From Kuschelorhynchus macadamiae (taxonomy: Eukaryota > Arthropoda > Insecta > Coleoptera > Curculionidae), in NCBI GenBank assembly GCA_030620095.1, contig JAUTXW010002195.1, forward strand, positions 124,001-188,000: a stretch of 64,000 nt of DNA, read 5' to 3'. Below, piece by piece: positions 11,600 through 21,639 of this stretch. Each line of letters begins with the position of its first letter. The first letter of the stretch is position 1. Both the position numbers and the translations under genes were made by a program. The notes beneath the pieces are model-generated. The model ran no database searches, was not told the origin of the DNA, and saw nothing but the letters and a program-made list of their open reading frames with translations.

Positions 11600-12668
11600 C
11601 ATGTCATCGATTTTTCTGCGCAAACTCTGTATATTTTGATGCAGAACAGTCAGTGTGGTAGAAAGCGTATTGCCTTGGATGAAATTATTACATGAATTCA
11701 CGGAGATTTCCGAACACTTACTGCCAGTATGTGCTTTGGTAGAGAGGAGAGTGCTGCAAAATTTGTCGCAGATGGTTCTGGATTATTAATATTTGAGATA
11801 TATATTTGTCAGCTTGGCCTAGAAGTTTCGTAATTCGAGCACTAAAGGACATATTTTCGATTATTGTTGTTCATTGTTCTACTTAACAAAAACACTAAAT
11901 AATATTAATATTCAAGGAACTTAATTTTACTAATAAAAATGTCGAACCTATAATTTAATACCCGCAACGTAAACCAAAGCTTAAAACTAAACATGACCAC
12001 GGCTTGGGACAAAACTAGTATAAAAATAAGCCGACCTAGCCATTTAAAGGGCATTTCACTTTTGCCGTGCCCCGTATATGAATGACCGTTCCCCGTTCGT
12101 GTGGTGGGGTCGTTAATCATTTTAAACAGTTGACTGTCGACTGCGATTTTGCTCGACACGAGACTACACGTTCTGTTTTACATAAATGTTCAATTTTAAT
12201 TTTTTAGCGATGCTTTTTATAATAAAATGTCAAAGTCAATTGGCCTTCCTACAACTCTTCGTGTCTCGGAGCTGATAATTTTAGGGTCAATCACATTTTA
12301 TTACTACAGTGGCTATCGGGTTGATAAGGTAGGTAATATGAGCAGATTTACATTGCCCTTAGGCTATTTATTCCAAATTCGTCTTTTATTTTCAGATAGT
12401 TCGTTTTTGTATCAGATAAGTTTTACAATCAAAGCTAAGAGGTTTCAGATATATTGTTTAACATTCAGATACATTGTTTAACATTCTGATATGTTATTTG
12501 TCCTAAGACAGCCTTTAAAATTTGCGATTGAGGTTAAACTACTTTTTATGAATAGGGCACTCCAACGATCTGTCAGCTGAACGTCACCGATCAGCTGTTT
12601 TTGACGGCCGTAGCACAAACAAATCGACACAAAGGACTTTTGTTATTTATTTTTATTTTTTTACCAAC
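11600..12668. other. No recognisable gene; short tandem repeat
   Basis: Opposed open frames of 84 codons (11905-12159 minus, 12227-12481 plus) show no recognisable domain. A 20-bp unit, TTCAGATA(T/C)ATTGTTTAACA, occurs two and a half times at about 12443-12500. CAGCTGA-type words at 12570-12600 form a short imperfect palindrome. Confidence 0.45.
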
Positions 12669-12806
12669 ATGCCTTCTTTTTGTTGTATTGCAAATTGTGG
12701 AAGTAGAGGGATAAGAGACAATGTTACTTTTATTTTTAAGTTTCAAAAATTTTCAATTTTAGATATGAAAAACGATTGAATGTACTTTCGTCGATGTGGC
12801 TGAAGT
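12669..12806 (+). pseudogene. THAP-type zinc finger exon remnant
   Basis: ATG at 12669 opens MPSFCCIANCGSRGIRDN followed by VTFIFKF, matching the start of the THAP domain (MP..C...C, then FF.FP), a C2CH zinc-binding fold used by P-element-like transposases and host DNA-binding proteins. The frame stops at 12777-12779. A second frame after a TTTTAG reads YEKRLNVLSSMWLK, like the THAP region RLK.WL, so either a frameshift or a tiny removed segment separates them. The sequence is cut by a hAT terminus at 12809, so the zinc-binding C and H downstream are missing here. Confidence 0.5.
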
Positions 12807-12808
12807 CA

Positions 12809-13080
12809 GTGGCGGCTCCTCCATTAGGTCATATGGTCAACGACCCCTCAATAAATATTTCCAAACAGAAACAAATAAATAAAATAATACATAATTCATA
12901 TTTTATCAATTTTTTTAAAATTTGGAAATTCCCTCTACGATTCTAAGCTTATTAACCCGTTGACCGTTCACTTAATTCCGCGACACACTATCGATGTCTG
13001 GCACCGTGACCTCCGGAGGTTTCGTTTCGTTGGCATCGATCACGGCTGGCGGCCCGCGTTGACTTCATGGTTATAAACGG
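12809..13080 (+). mobile_element. hAT terminus (one end visible)
   Basis: CAGTGGCGGCTCCTCCATTA begins at 12809 with the same 11-bp start as the element at 10104-11599 but diverges after it. It interrupts the THAP-like exon. No matching inverted end was found downstream before 13.8 kb, so the extent is a guess. Confidence 0.45.
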
Positions 13081-13780
13081 AGGCGACTTTTTCCCGAGTA
13101 TTCCCGATCAAATTTTCACATAAATAATATACGGCTTAGGCTCAGGTTGGAAAAGTTTGGATCAACAGTCGCGACCGCGTTGAGGAAACTTAAATACTTT
13201 TATCAGTTGATGCGTTTAATGTGGATCGTGTGATAGGGTGTGGTTACGATTGCGTATTTTTATAGATTTTATTTTCAAGACTACATTTTGTTTGTTGATT
13301 TTGTGGTTTAAATTAATGTTTTAAAGAAAGGTAGCCACAGTGTTTTAGAATATTAAGACTTTAAAAGCCGTTTTCAATTATTTTGGCGCGCTGAAATGAC
13401 TCGAATTTAAGACCAGTAGTCGACCTTTTATACTTGAAATTTAAAACTCAGCAAACAAGTAAATAAAGAGAAAGAAGAAGTTAAAAGTGAGTGGATTAAA
13501 CCGACTCTCCACTGCGACTCTATGGTCTATTGTGGAAAGAAGTAAAGTTTTTGTTTTGGAAAACCTACTTAAAAGACTCACATTTCTTAAATGCATTATA
13601 CGAGTAACACATATTTTTTTACATTCTATCTTAAACTTACGAATTCACTGTATGTGGAATTTTATTACATATTTTAGGAACTAAATAATGTAGATCGATA
13701 TTATCCTAGCACGAGTGTGGTAGCTGTTGGTAGCTGTGGTCTACTTTTTACTGATTTTTTTTATATATAAATGAAGCTAC
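13081..13780. other. No recognisable gene
   Basis: Mixed sequence, moderately GC-rich around 13000-13080. The 65-codon frame at 13487-13684 has no recognisable motif. Confidence 0.4.
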
Positions 13781-13785
13781 GAGTA

Positions 13786-15505
13786 AAGTGCGGGACACGA
13801 AAGAGAACTGGGCGGTTCCTTCTAAATGTTGTCTTCCTCTGAAAATGATGAGATTTCGTCGTCACTATTTGAAGATCCTAGTGTGATAACTAAATCATCA
13901 ATACCCGTTTCAATTTAGCCATCTACTTCCCAGTATTTATCTTCAATAGAACGAACATGTTTAACATCCGATTTCCAATTTTCAGCCGATATTGAGTCAA
14001 TCGGTTCTAATGTTATTTTATTTAAATCTTTAATTGAAAGTTCACCGGTGTTGCGTTCTCGAATATATTTTTTTACTCCTGTCCATGCAAGTTCAATAGG
14101 GTTGAGGTCGCACAGCCTGAAAGGTGTATGACCGAGGTTACGTAAAAGACCGTCAATTTTATACTTTTTTTCTCTAGGCTTGTTGGCTGATATTACTTCA
14201 TATAACTGATATTTTCTCCATGTTGGATCACATACAAGATTGTTCAATTTAAGCCACGATATCATATGAGCTTTTGTAGAGTATTTAGTTGGCACTTTAT
14301 CTTCTACGTGAGAATGATAAGACGCATTATCTATTACCACGACTGATTTGGGAGGAATGTTAGGTAGAAGCTTCTCGAGCAACCACTTTTCAAAATTATC
14401 TCTATTCATCTGTCCATGATAGTCTACAGTTGTTAGTCCCGAGCGAAAAACTAAAGCAGCACCTGGAACAAATCCGGCTTTTGAACCAGCATGAACTATA
14501 ATAAAGCGACTACTAGAGCGGATTCCCTGAACAACACCTGTAACAGTTTCACTTTGCCAGCATTTGTTCACTGTCATATCATTATCTACCTAGGTTTCGT
14601 CTAGATACACAATATTGCGTCCTTCTTGCCTATATTGCCTTACAGTTGATAGATATTTCACTCGCCAGTGAAAAATATTTGGTCTCTCAATGAGCAATTT
14701 TTGTTTATTTTGGCACTTGCGCCAAACAAAACCATTTGATCGTAAAAGCTGATTTAAGGTTTTATACCCGTACGGAAAATCTATTTTGTTCTTTACAGCA
14801 CGAAGTAGGGGTTTGCAGGTCGGAACCTTCTTCAAGTTTATATAAAAATCCTCTATTGTTCGTCGAATTACTTGAAAATCACCATCGTCAATTTTATCTT
14901 TGTATGATAATTGGGGTCTTTTTTTTACAAGGAGATCTTAAAGGTGAAGTAGAACATGAGCGATCATTATGTTCTCTTTGAATTTTTCTTACACTACCCT
15001 CCGAAACACAAGTGTAAAATGCATCGCGTTCTGTTCGATTTTGAATTGGAATAGTCAAACTATTATTTTCACCTTCTCTAGTACAGGTCTCTATAACGCT
15101 CGCAGTAACTTCACGTGCACCGCTTCGAATTGTTTTTCCTCTTTTGCTCGCCATCGTTACTTCGAAATAATAATTCAAATTCAACGCAACGCATTTATAT
15201 AGAAATGAAAACAAATGCTCGAAATATATAGGCGCCACTGGAAATAGCTAGAACCTTCTAGAGGCAAGTGCATGGAGACTCTAGGCACATCCCAATTACA
15301 AGTGGACCAGCGCGAAATTTATTAAATCCTCGATTAATTTTCCGTACCGCTTAGCTGGCGCACTTTATAGGTGAAGCAGTAAACTATTACAACAAATAAA
15401 ATAACATAAAATTTATTTGCGTACACAAATTTTACTTTTCCGCTTGCTTAAGACTACGAACCTTTATTTTAAGGACCGCCCGGTTTTCTTTCGTGTCCCT
15501 CACTT
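13786..15505 (-). mobile_element. Complete IS630/Tc1-mariner-type element with TIRs and TA duplication
   Basis: The left end (after TA at 13784-13785) reads AAGTGCGGGACACGAAAGAG. The right end, reverse-complemented, reads AAGTGAGGGACACGAAAGAA and is followed by TA at 15506-15507. Identity continues as AC(T/C)GGGCGG.TCCTT, giving TIRs of about 35 bp. Element length is 1720 bp. One transposase pseudogene fills it on the minus strand and stops right at the left TIR. Confidence 0.93.
13822..15152 (-). pseudogene. DDxE transposase (IS630/Tc1-mariner, long D-E spacer)
   Basis: Reading on the minus strand: MASKRGKTIRSG start at 15152, a helix-turn-helix-like N terminus, a frameshift at an A8 run (14920-14927), then the core. 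Catalytic blocks are VYLDET (first D), VVVIDNASYHS (second D) and DLNPIELAW (E). I count 78 residues between the second D and the E, far more than the 34 of Tc1. An in-frame TAG at 14587-14589 directly follows YLDET where the family has W. A second stop, TAA at 13915-13917, is followed in frame by an acidic tail (GSSNSDDEISSFSEEDN) ending TAG at 13822-13824 beside the TIR. Three lesions make it inactive. Long-spacer groups such as Sailor (DD82E) are the nearest comparison I know; assignment is inference. Confidence 0.9.
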
Positions 15506-15509
15506 TACC

Positions 15510-16620
15510 ATACACAGGGTTATTACTTTCTTAAAACTAAGATTTACCAAAAGTGTCTCTCGGCAAAACCTATGACCGATGAAGAAAGATCTTGTTATGC
15601 ATTCAGTACGGAATTTCTTAAAGTTATTAAATTATGAAGGGTGGAAATTCCAGACTCAGGATTACAAGTAGGATAAAGGCATTGACTTTATTTACAAAAT
15701 TTGAGTTTCTCGCTAACTTCTCAAAAAAATAAGACGTAACCACTTTTTTAAGGGCTCTATGGCTTAATCCTGTCCTAGAGTGCAAGTATATAATTAAATT
15801 TTTTCTAGACATAAGTCTAGTAAACGGTAAAAGTTTCATTACTTTGAAAAAAATGTATCACTAGTTATCAATTTTATTGTAAAGACATAACTTTTTATTC
15901 TTATTATATTTACCCTGAAAATGTTATATATTTTTTCACTCTGACATGCATGACAATATATTTAAATAAAAACATGTCTATTTTATTAATACATATGTGT
16001 TATTTGTAAAAAAATGTATATCTACTGGCTGCAGAACAAAATATTAAACACACAAATTGAACAAAGTTTAACTCGGATATACATAATTTAAAATGAACAA
16101 CTAGGTAACTAACATGTCCATATTTGTCACTGGGGGAAAGTCTTTTGGATCTACACTACAAAAGGATCTAATTTTTATTTATAAAAATATTTTCTTTGCA
16201 CCGCTCAGCGACTTCGGCGTTCTCACTTCAAAGCTTCAAAAAGTATTCACTTGTCATAACTAAGTTTAAAAATGTACTAAATATATATAAAAACCATTCA
16301 AATTTGCTTTTAAATTATCACGGACTCTTGTAGAAGAAAACAATATTTGTCCAGCTATATTGACAGCATTCAGCTGTTTTGTAGGACCGCCTAACAGGAT
16401 AGTTAGAGAATAAACATTTTTAAAGCACAAATAAATGTAAATAATAAAAAAAAATTATCATGCTGTATTTAAATCTTAAAAAAGTAAGTAAATTAATTTA
16501 AAACGTATTCCAGGCAGAATTTAGTTCCTGTTACAGATGGTTCTAAGAGAAACAGAACTTTTATTTTATATATTATGCAGTTACATATGCTATTATTTGT
16601 TTACGTTTTTTTTTGTGCAG
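15510..16620. other. No recognisable gene
   Basis: AT-rich spacer. The 70-codon minus frame at 15627-15839 has no recognisable motif. The last 60 bases are pyrimidine-rich and end TTTTTTTTGTGCAG, a good splice acceptor. Confidence 0.45.
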
Positions 16621-16801
16621 TCATGTAATGGCTAAAAACAGAATGCCTTCGTCTCATACGTTATTATCGGATTTGAAGACGTCTTCTGCATCACCATACT
16701 CATATATTCGGCTATGTGCTACGAAGTAGTGGTCCTCCTGCTACCAACCTCCTATTAACATCAGCTAATCCTCTGGGGATCGATGTCCCCACTTCCCGAA
16801 C
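16621..16801 (+). CDS. Candidate internal exon with frame change (host or decayed gene)
   Basis: The segment is bounded by a strong acceptor (TTTTTTTTGTGCAG) and a consensus donor (CGAAC then GTGAGT). It is clearly richer in G+C than its surroundings. One frame reads HVMAKNRMPSSHTLLSDLK then TSSASPYSYIRLCATK and stop. Shifting by one base near 16729 continues SSGPPATNLLLTSANPL then GIDVPTSRT to the donor. I do not recognise the protein. It is either a real exon with a sequencing indel or a pseudogene. No partner exon was found in the window. Confidence 0.3.
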
Positions 16802-18342
16802 GTGAGTTCACAAAGCAAACCATTTCTTTCATATATGTACCTTATATTTTGCGCCTCGGTGTTCATTTATGTTTAGAGTAGAAAAAACTTCCAATGTAAA
16901 CGTTGTAGTTCCTGATAAACTGAAACGATAAGAGTAAGATCCCAGTCACCCCAGATCTACGTCATAGTATCAAGCTTAAGATTTGTTTCTATAGGTTAGT
17001 TTACTATATTAGGCATTGACAGGTAACAGCTACCTGAGAAGTGAAAACATTTTGCCCAAGTAGGTTTTATCAAAGCTAGTTTTTTAATATGTCTTACAGG
17101 ACAGTATTAGCGACTCACAACTGTTATTGCCAGACGCTTTAAAGGTCGATAAAAAAATTACATCATATCATAATATTAAGACTAAATTTGATATATCTTA
17201 TTCAGATGACTATTTTATAATATACTAGCTGACCCGGCAAACGTTGTTTTGCCATACACAATAGGAAATGTTTTTAAAAGTATCTGACACTATAAGTGTG
17301 TGGGAATTTGAAAGAGTAATGAAGCGTTGTAGACAATTGAAGCATACTTTATTTAAGTTAATATAGTAATCTTTATCAAATACCAAATATATTAAATTAC
17401 AGATTTTGATAGCTTGACACTACTACTAATTATTATGGCATTTAAAAAATAAACAAAGATTATTCTCTCAGCGCAATTAGGGTTGCCACCTGTCCTTTTT
17501 TGAAAAGGACAGTCCTTTTTTCAGACAAATTGTCCTTGTGACTTTTTTTGCCACAAAATGTCCTTTTTACTTACTTATAAACTATTGACAACAGCACGGC
17601 ACTGCTGTGACTCGTAAATTCTTCCGGCAACCGCGGCTAACAATCGACAACAGCGCAGCACCCCAACCTGCGAATAGTCGTTATTTTCTAGGCTGAAAAT
17701 TCGCGCGTCGGGAGAACTCGATGATATCGGGATATCGCTGTCTTTATTTACCCAATGTAAAAAAGGAAGAACAGTAACATAACATCGCCCACATTTCCCT
17801 GTCGTCCGTGCGACATTTGACATTTATTTGTTCCCGTTCCCGCTTTTTTCGCGGTTTGTAGTTGATCGTTGATATTGAAAAGTAAAAAATCCTATTTTTA
17901 ATTATTTTATTGTGGTTTTTCTTTATTATACTTCATCGTCTTTATGAAGTTTACCTACTGGCGGTAAGTCTATATTTTTAATCATTAAAGTGGTTGCAAG
18001 TTGCAATTTTTGTATCTAGTTAGCTTTATTTCCCTGTTGTTTGTTGTTGCATGAGTTTTTGGTTTTATTTCAAGTTTCTATTACTTAATTAATCTGGTCC
18101 TGGTTTGACTTTAGTTTGGTTTTGGTGAATTAACAAAATTAACAACCCAGTCCGCCAGTCCCAGTGATAAAATGGATGTAGATAACGTAGATGATGTGAC
18201 TGAAGTAGCAGAAAGGTTTGTCAATAACGGTGATGGTGATTGTACTTAAAATGGTGGAAGTAGCTCTACAGGGGCGGCGAAGGTTTTTAGTTTTTCAGCT
18301 AATATGTTTGAATATTAAAATTAAAATATGTTTTTTATTTAG

Positions 18343-20277
18343 GATTGTCAATCTAAAGCCAGAACCGGAACCAGTACCTGTACTACCCCTCCTCGTCCTC
18401 CTAAAAAAAAGAGAGCAACTTATTACAACAAAGAGTGGGAAACTAAATACGGCTGGCTAAAGCAAGGCGCAACCAATACCGAAGCATTTTGTAAAAGTTG
18501 CCTGCTTTCATTCACAGTTGGAAACATGGGACTGTCTGCAATAAAGCAACACAATGAAAGTAAGATGCACAAGCAAAAAATTTCTGCAGCGAAAAGCTCA
18601 CATTCCATGGAAACATTTTTTGTCAAAAAAAATTCTCAGGAAGAATCTCATGTAATTTTAACAGAAATATGTAAAATTTTCCACTGTGTGAAGCATAACC
18701 AGTCATATAATTCTTTGGATTGCTCATTTAAATTGGACACAAAAATATATGTTGATTCAAAAATAGCATCCAAACTTTCATGTGGAAGAACCAAAAGTGA
18801 ATCAATTGTGAAAAATGTTCTAGGTCCAATTGCACTGCAAAAAGTGATTGAACTTTTAAAAAACCATGTTCCAAAACTTTTCTTTAGTATTCAGTTGGAT
18901 GCTTCTAACAGAAAAAATGTTAAATTTTTTCCAATTTCAGTACAATTTTTTACAATTCAATACGGACTTCAAAATTTCTTGCTGCACTTTTGTGAAAATA
19001 GTGATGAAAGTGCTGATGGGATGTTTACCATGGTAAATGATAGTTTAAACGAACTTAAATTAGACTGGAGTCAAGTTTCTGCATTAAGTGCCGATAACAC
19101 CAATTCAAATTTCGGTGCCAATCACAGCCTTTTTACCAATGTATCCACAAAAAATCAACACCTGCTAAAAGGAAATTGCCATGCTCATGTTATACATAAC
19201 TGCGTGAAGTTTTCAATGGATGCTTTGAGTTTAGATGCTGAAAACCTTATTCTTAAAATTTACTCCCATTTTTCAGTGTCTGCCAAACGCCGGGAAGAAC
19301 TTAAATCTTTTCACGAATTTAGAGATTGTCAATGGCGGGAATTACTAAGACACGTTGGTACTCGTTGGTTGTCTCTAAACCCGTGTGTAGAACGGATATT
19401 AAGCAATTATGTAGCTCTTTGTAGTTACTTTTTAAGTACAGAAAACAGCCCTTCACACATCAAAAAGCTGCTGAGAATAGATGAGAATAGTGGTACTGTG
19501 TCGCCTGAAGTTGAGATTTATCTTCTTTTTTGTAATCATATACTTACTGTTTTCGAAACTTTTATTAAAAAAATTGAATCTAACGAAACAACTGCGCTCG
19601 ACTTATTCAGTATAATGACTGACTTAAGAAAGACCCTAATCAATAGGCTAGAAAATAATTTTTATGGCTTTGAAACCAAGGTTAAGTTAAACTCTCTTGA
19701 CGCGACTAGTAAGAAAAAACTACAAAATGATTTTAATGCGTTTTATCAAAGATCTATCCAACACATTGAAAAATGGTACGACTTTTCTGAAGATAGTTGG
19801 CACAGTGTCGTCAGTAAATTAAACATAAAATTAAAATTTCCATCATTTTCAGATTTTGAGCTAATTATCGAAAAAATTAATAATCCAAATCTAAAAATTA
19901 ATATGAACCAGCTTTTTGATGAGGTGATGCAGATTTCAGAAAGTTACCAAGCAAATGAAAACGAGCTTTTAAATTTAAGCACACCAAAAAAATTTCTTTT
20001 TAAACGTTTCAATAATACTGAAAATATTATTTCATTGATTTCATTTTTGTTAAGTGTTCCGGCCAGTTCAGCATTTTCTGAAAGAATTTTTTCTGTAATG
20101 GCCACCAAATGGCGAGACGAAAGAAATCGTTGCTCGACAGAATTAATTCGCTCAGAATTATTGATTTATTTTAATTTTAAAGAAAATTGCCAGGAATTTT
20201 ACGATTCCATTAAAAGCAATGAAGTTGTTTTGAAGGCAGCAAAATCTAATTCCAAATATTCTTTTAAATTTAATTAG
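18343..20277 (+). CDS. hAT transposase
   Basis: hAT transposases excise and reinsert the element in the nucleus. From 18343 the frame is open to TAA at 20275-20277. The exon begins after TTTTTTATTTAG, contains a PPRPPKKKR basic stretch (possible nuclear signal) and a BED-like zinc finger (FCKSCLLSFTVGN..IKQHNESKMH). The first internal Met is at 18526 (583 codons). Core motifs: LDASN (first D), SADNTN (second D), CHAHVIHNC, RHVGTRWLSL (RW motif) and SVPASSAFSERIFS (E and C-terminal dimerisation). A short upstream exon from ATG 18172 (MDVDNVDDVTEVAE) is likely, but its best donor (AG|GTTTGT) leaves the wrong phase, so the 5' splice is unresolved. No stop or frameshift was seen in the core, the only such case in this window. 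Confidence 0.9.
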   Translation, partial: DCQSKARTGTSTCTTPPRPPKKKRATYYNKEWETKYGWLKQGATNTEAFCKSCLLSFTVGNMGLSAIKQHNESKMHKQKISAAKSSHSMETFFVKKNSQEESHVILTEICKIFHCVKHNQSYNSLDCSFKLDTKIYVDSKIASKLSCGRTKSESIVKNVLGPIALQKVIELLKNHVPKLFFSIQLDASNRKNVKFFPISVQFFTIQYGLQNFLLHFCENSDESADGMFTMVNDSLNELKLDWSQVSALSADNTNSNFGANHSLFTNVSTKNQHLLKGNCHAHVIHNCVKFSMDALSLDAENLILKIYSHFSVSAKRREELKSFHEFRDCQWRELLRHVGTRWLSLNPCVERILSNYVALCSYFLSTENSPSHIKKLLRIDENSGTVSPEVEIYLLFCNHILTVFETFIKKIESNETTALDLFSIMTDLRKTLINRLENNFYGFETKVKLNSLDATSKKKLQNDFNAFYQRSIQHIEKWYDFSEDSWHSVVSKLNIKLKFPSFSDFELIIEKINNPNLKINMNQLFDEVMQISESYQANENELLNLSTPKKFLFKRFNNTENIISLISFLLSVPASSAFSERIFSVMATKWRDERNRCSTELIRSELLIYFNFKENCQEFYDSIKSNEVVLKAAKSNSKYSFKFN

Positions 20278-20353
20278 ATAGACAGTTTTATTTTAATAAT
20301 ATCGGCTAATTTGAAATATACTAACTTAATTTGTACTCGTTTTTTTCCAAACA

Positions 20354-20375
20354 CCCCCCCCACCCCCCACCCCCC
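20354..20375 (-). other. G-quadruplex-prone tract
   Basis: Three runs of six or more C separated by single A on the plus strand give G6-7 runs separated by T on the minus strand, with a further GG nearby. It lies in the hAT 3' region between the stop codon and the right TIR. Confidence 0.7.
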
Positions 20376-20533
20376 ATCCAGGATCCAGGTCCAATGTCCT
20401 TTTTTCACTTTTCAAAAAGGTGGCAACCCTAAGCGCAATGGAGTGTACAATATTTTTGGTCAGTCCGTCTATTACGGTTCATGAGATATAGCCTGGTGAC
20501 AGACGGACGGACGGACAGCAGACTCTTAGTAAT

Positions 20534-20569
20534 AGGGTTCCCGTTTTTACCCTTTGGGTACGGAACCCT
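20534..20569. repeat. Perfect nested hairpin in a dispersed repeat
   Basis: AGGGTTCC at the left pairs with GGAACCCT at the right, and inside it TACCC-TTT-GGGTA forms a second stem. The block is preceded by GACGGACGGACGGACAG. I recognise this arrangement from the 3' ends of dispersed repeats common in insects; the class is uncertain. Confidence 0.6.
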
Positions 20570-21639
20570 AAAAACCGCTGTCGATGGAATAGCTACTTCA
20601 ACATCATAAAACCCCTTCATAAAATAAATTTATTAAATGTCTTGAATTTTTTGTTCAATTGCAAAGTGAGTCCTAAAATTGAAATTAACACTCTCATAAA
20701 ATATATTACTCATTTTTTTCGCTGTTAGAATATATTTATTTCAACCCTCTCTTTCAATTTGGTAACTCAACTCCTTCAAAAGTTAACGTTTAAAACAGAT
20801 AATTTGGATAAATTTTATTTAGCAAAACAACTGTCCATCACTTTATTTCCACAAAATGTTAAAGTATAATAAATTACATACCTTTAAAGTAAGGGCGTTG
20901 TTGGCACAAAATAAATGTCTATTATTAATTATTAACTGAACTGAAGTAAATTAACTTGAGAGGCGTATCAGTCGAGACACAATTAAAACAAAAAAACTAT
21001 ATTAAAAACAAAACAATACAGGTTTCATCCTGTCTGAGTACTCCGTAGAGTTGATTTGATACTTGCGCAGGCGCGTATAACCCGTGTATGTGGGGTTGCG
21101 GTTGCGTTGCTGTACGGGAAATTCAATTCAAAATGATTTATTTATGCGGGACCGCCAGCTAAATCAATAAATATTTTTAATAACATAAAAGAACAAAAAT
21201 AATTTTCTTTAAAAAAAAACCTGAAACTAAATATGTAATACCCGATTTTTAAGGAAATATAAAAAAAATGTGGTAGAAAATAAAAAAAAAAGTAGTTTAC
21301 AACGGGACTCGAAAAAATTGTAAATAACGTGAATAACACAAAAATAGCTATTAAAAAATAGGGGTTGATGGTAGAAGGGTGAAAATTTAGGGTTGTATGT
21401 ATTTTTTAATGCTGAATCGTGAAAAAATAAAAACAAACAATTTTGTCCAAAAATTAAAAAAAAAATTTTTGGGGTGAACCACCCTTAATTTTTAGGGGTG
21501 TGAAAAATAGATGTTGGCCGATTCTCAGACCTACCCAATAAGCACAGAAAATTTTATGAAAATCGGTTTAGCCGTTTCGGAGGAGTTTGGTAACAAACAC
21601 CGTGACACGAGAATTTTATATATTAGACTAGATTTTCTA

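Larger units (their letters stand above)
17478..20431 (+). mobile_element. hAT element, apparently intact, 8-bp target duplication
   Basis: Termini are TAGGGTTGCCACCT at the left (17478-17491) and its exact inverse at the right (20418-20431). They are flanked by the identical octamer AGCGCAAT at 17470-17477 and 20432-20439, the expected hAT 8-bp duplication. Subterminal TGTCCTTTTT words repeat at least four times at the left end and again at the right in inverse orientation, candidate transposase binding sites. Length is 2954 bp. Perfect ends, perfect duplication and a long open transposase indicate a young insertion. Confidence 0.95.
17227..21637 (+). mobile_element. Dispersed insect repeat interrupted by a hAT
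   Basis: The 5' boundary TACTAGCTGACCCGGCAAAC and the 3' block TCGGTTTAGCCGTTTCGGAG, ...CGTGACACGAGAATTTTATA (about 21564-21620) are sequences I recognise as recurrent in insect genomes, although I cannot name the family with confidence. The hAT at 17478-20431 interrupts it and accounts for most of the length. The interior right of the hAT also holds a second widespread block, with TACCCTTTGGGTACGGAACC near 20550. It is non-coding as far as I can see. Confidence 0.5.

Noticed and set aside
14736..15202. Plus-strand frames across the IS630-type element
   Set aside because: Antisense shadows of the transposase on the minus strand.
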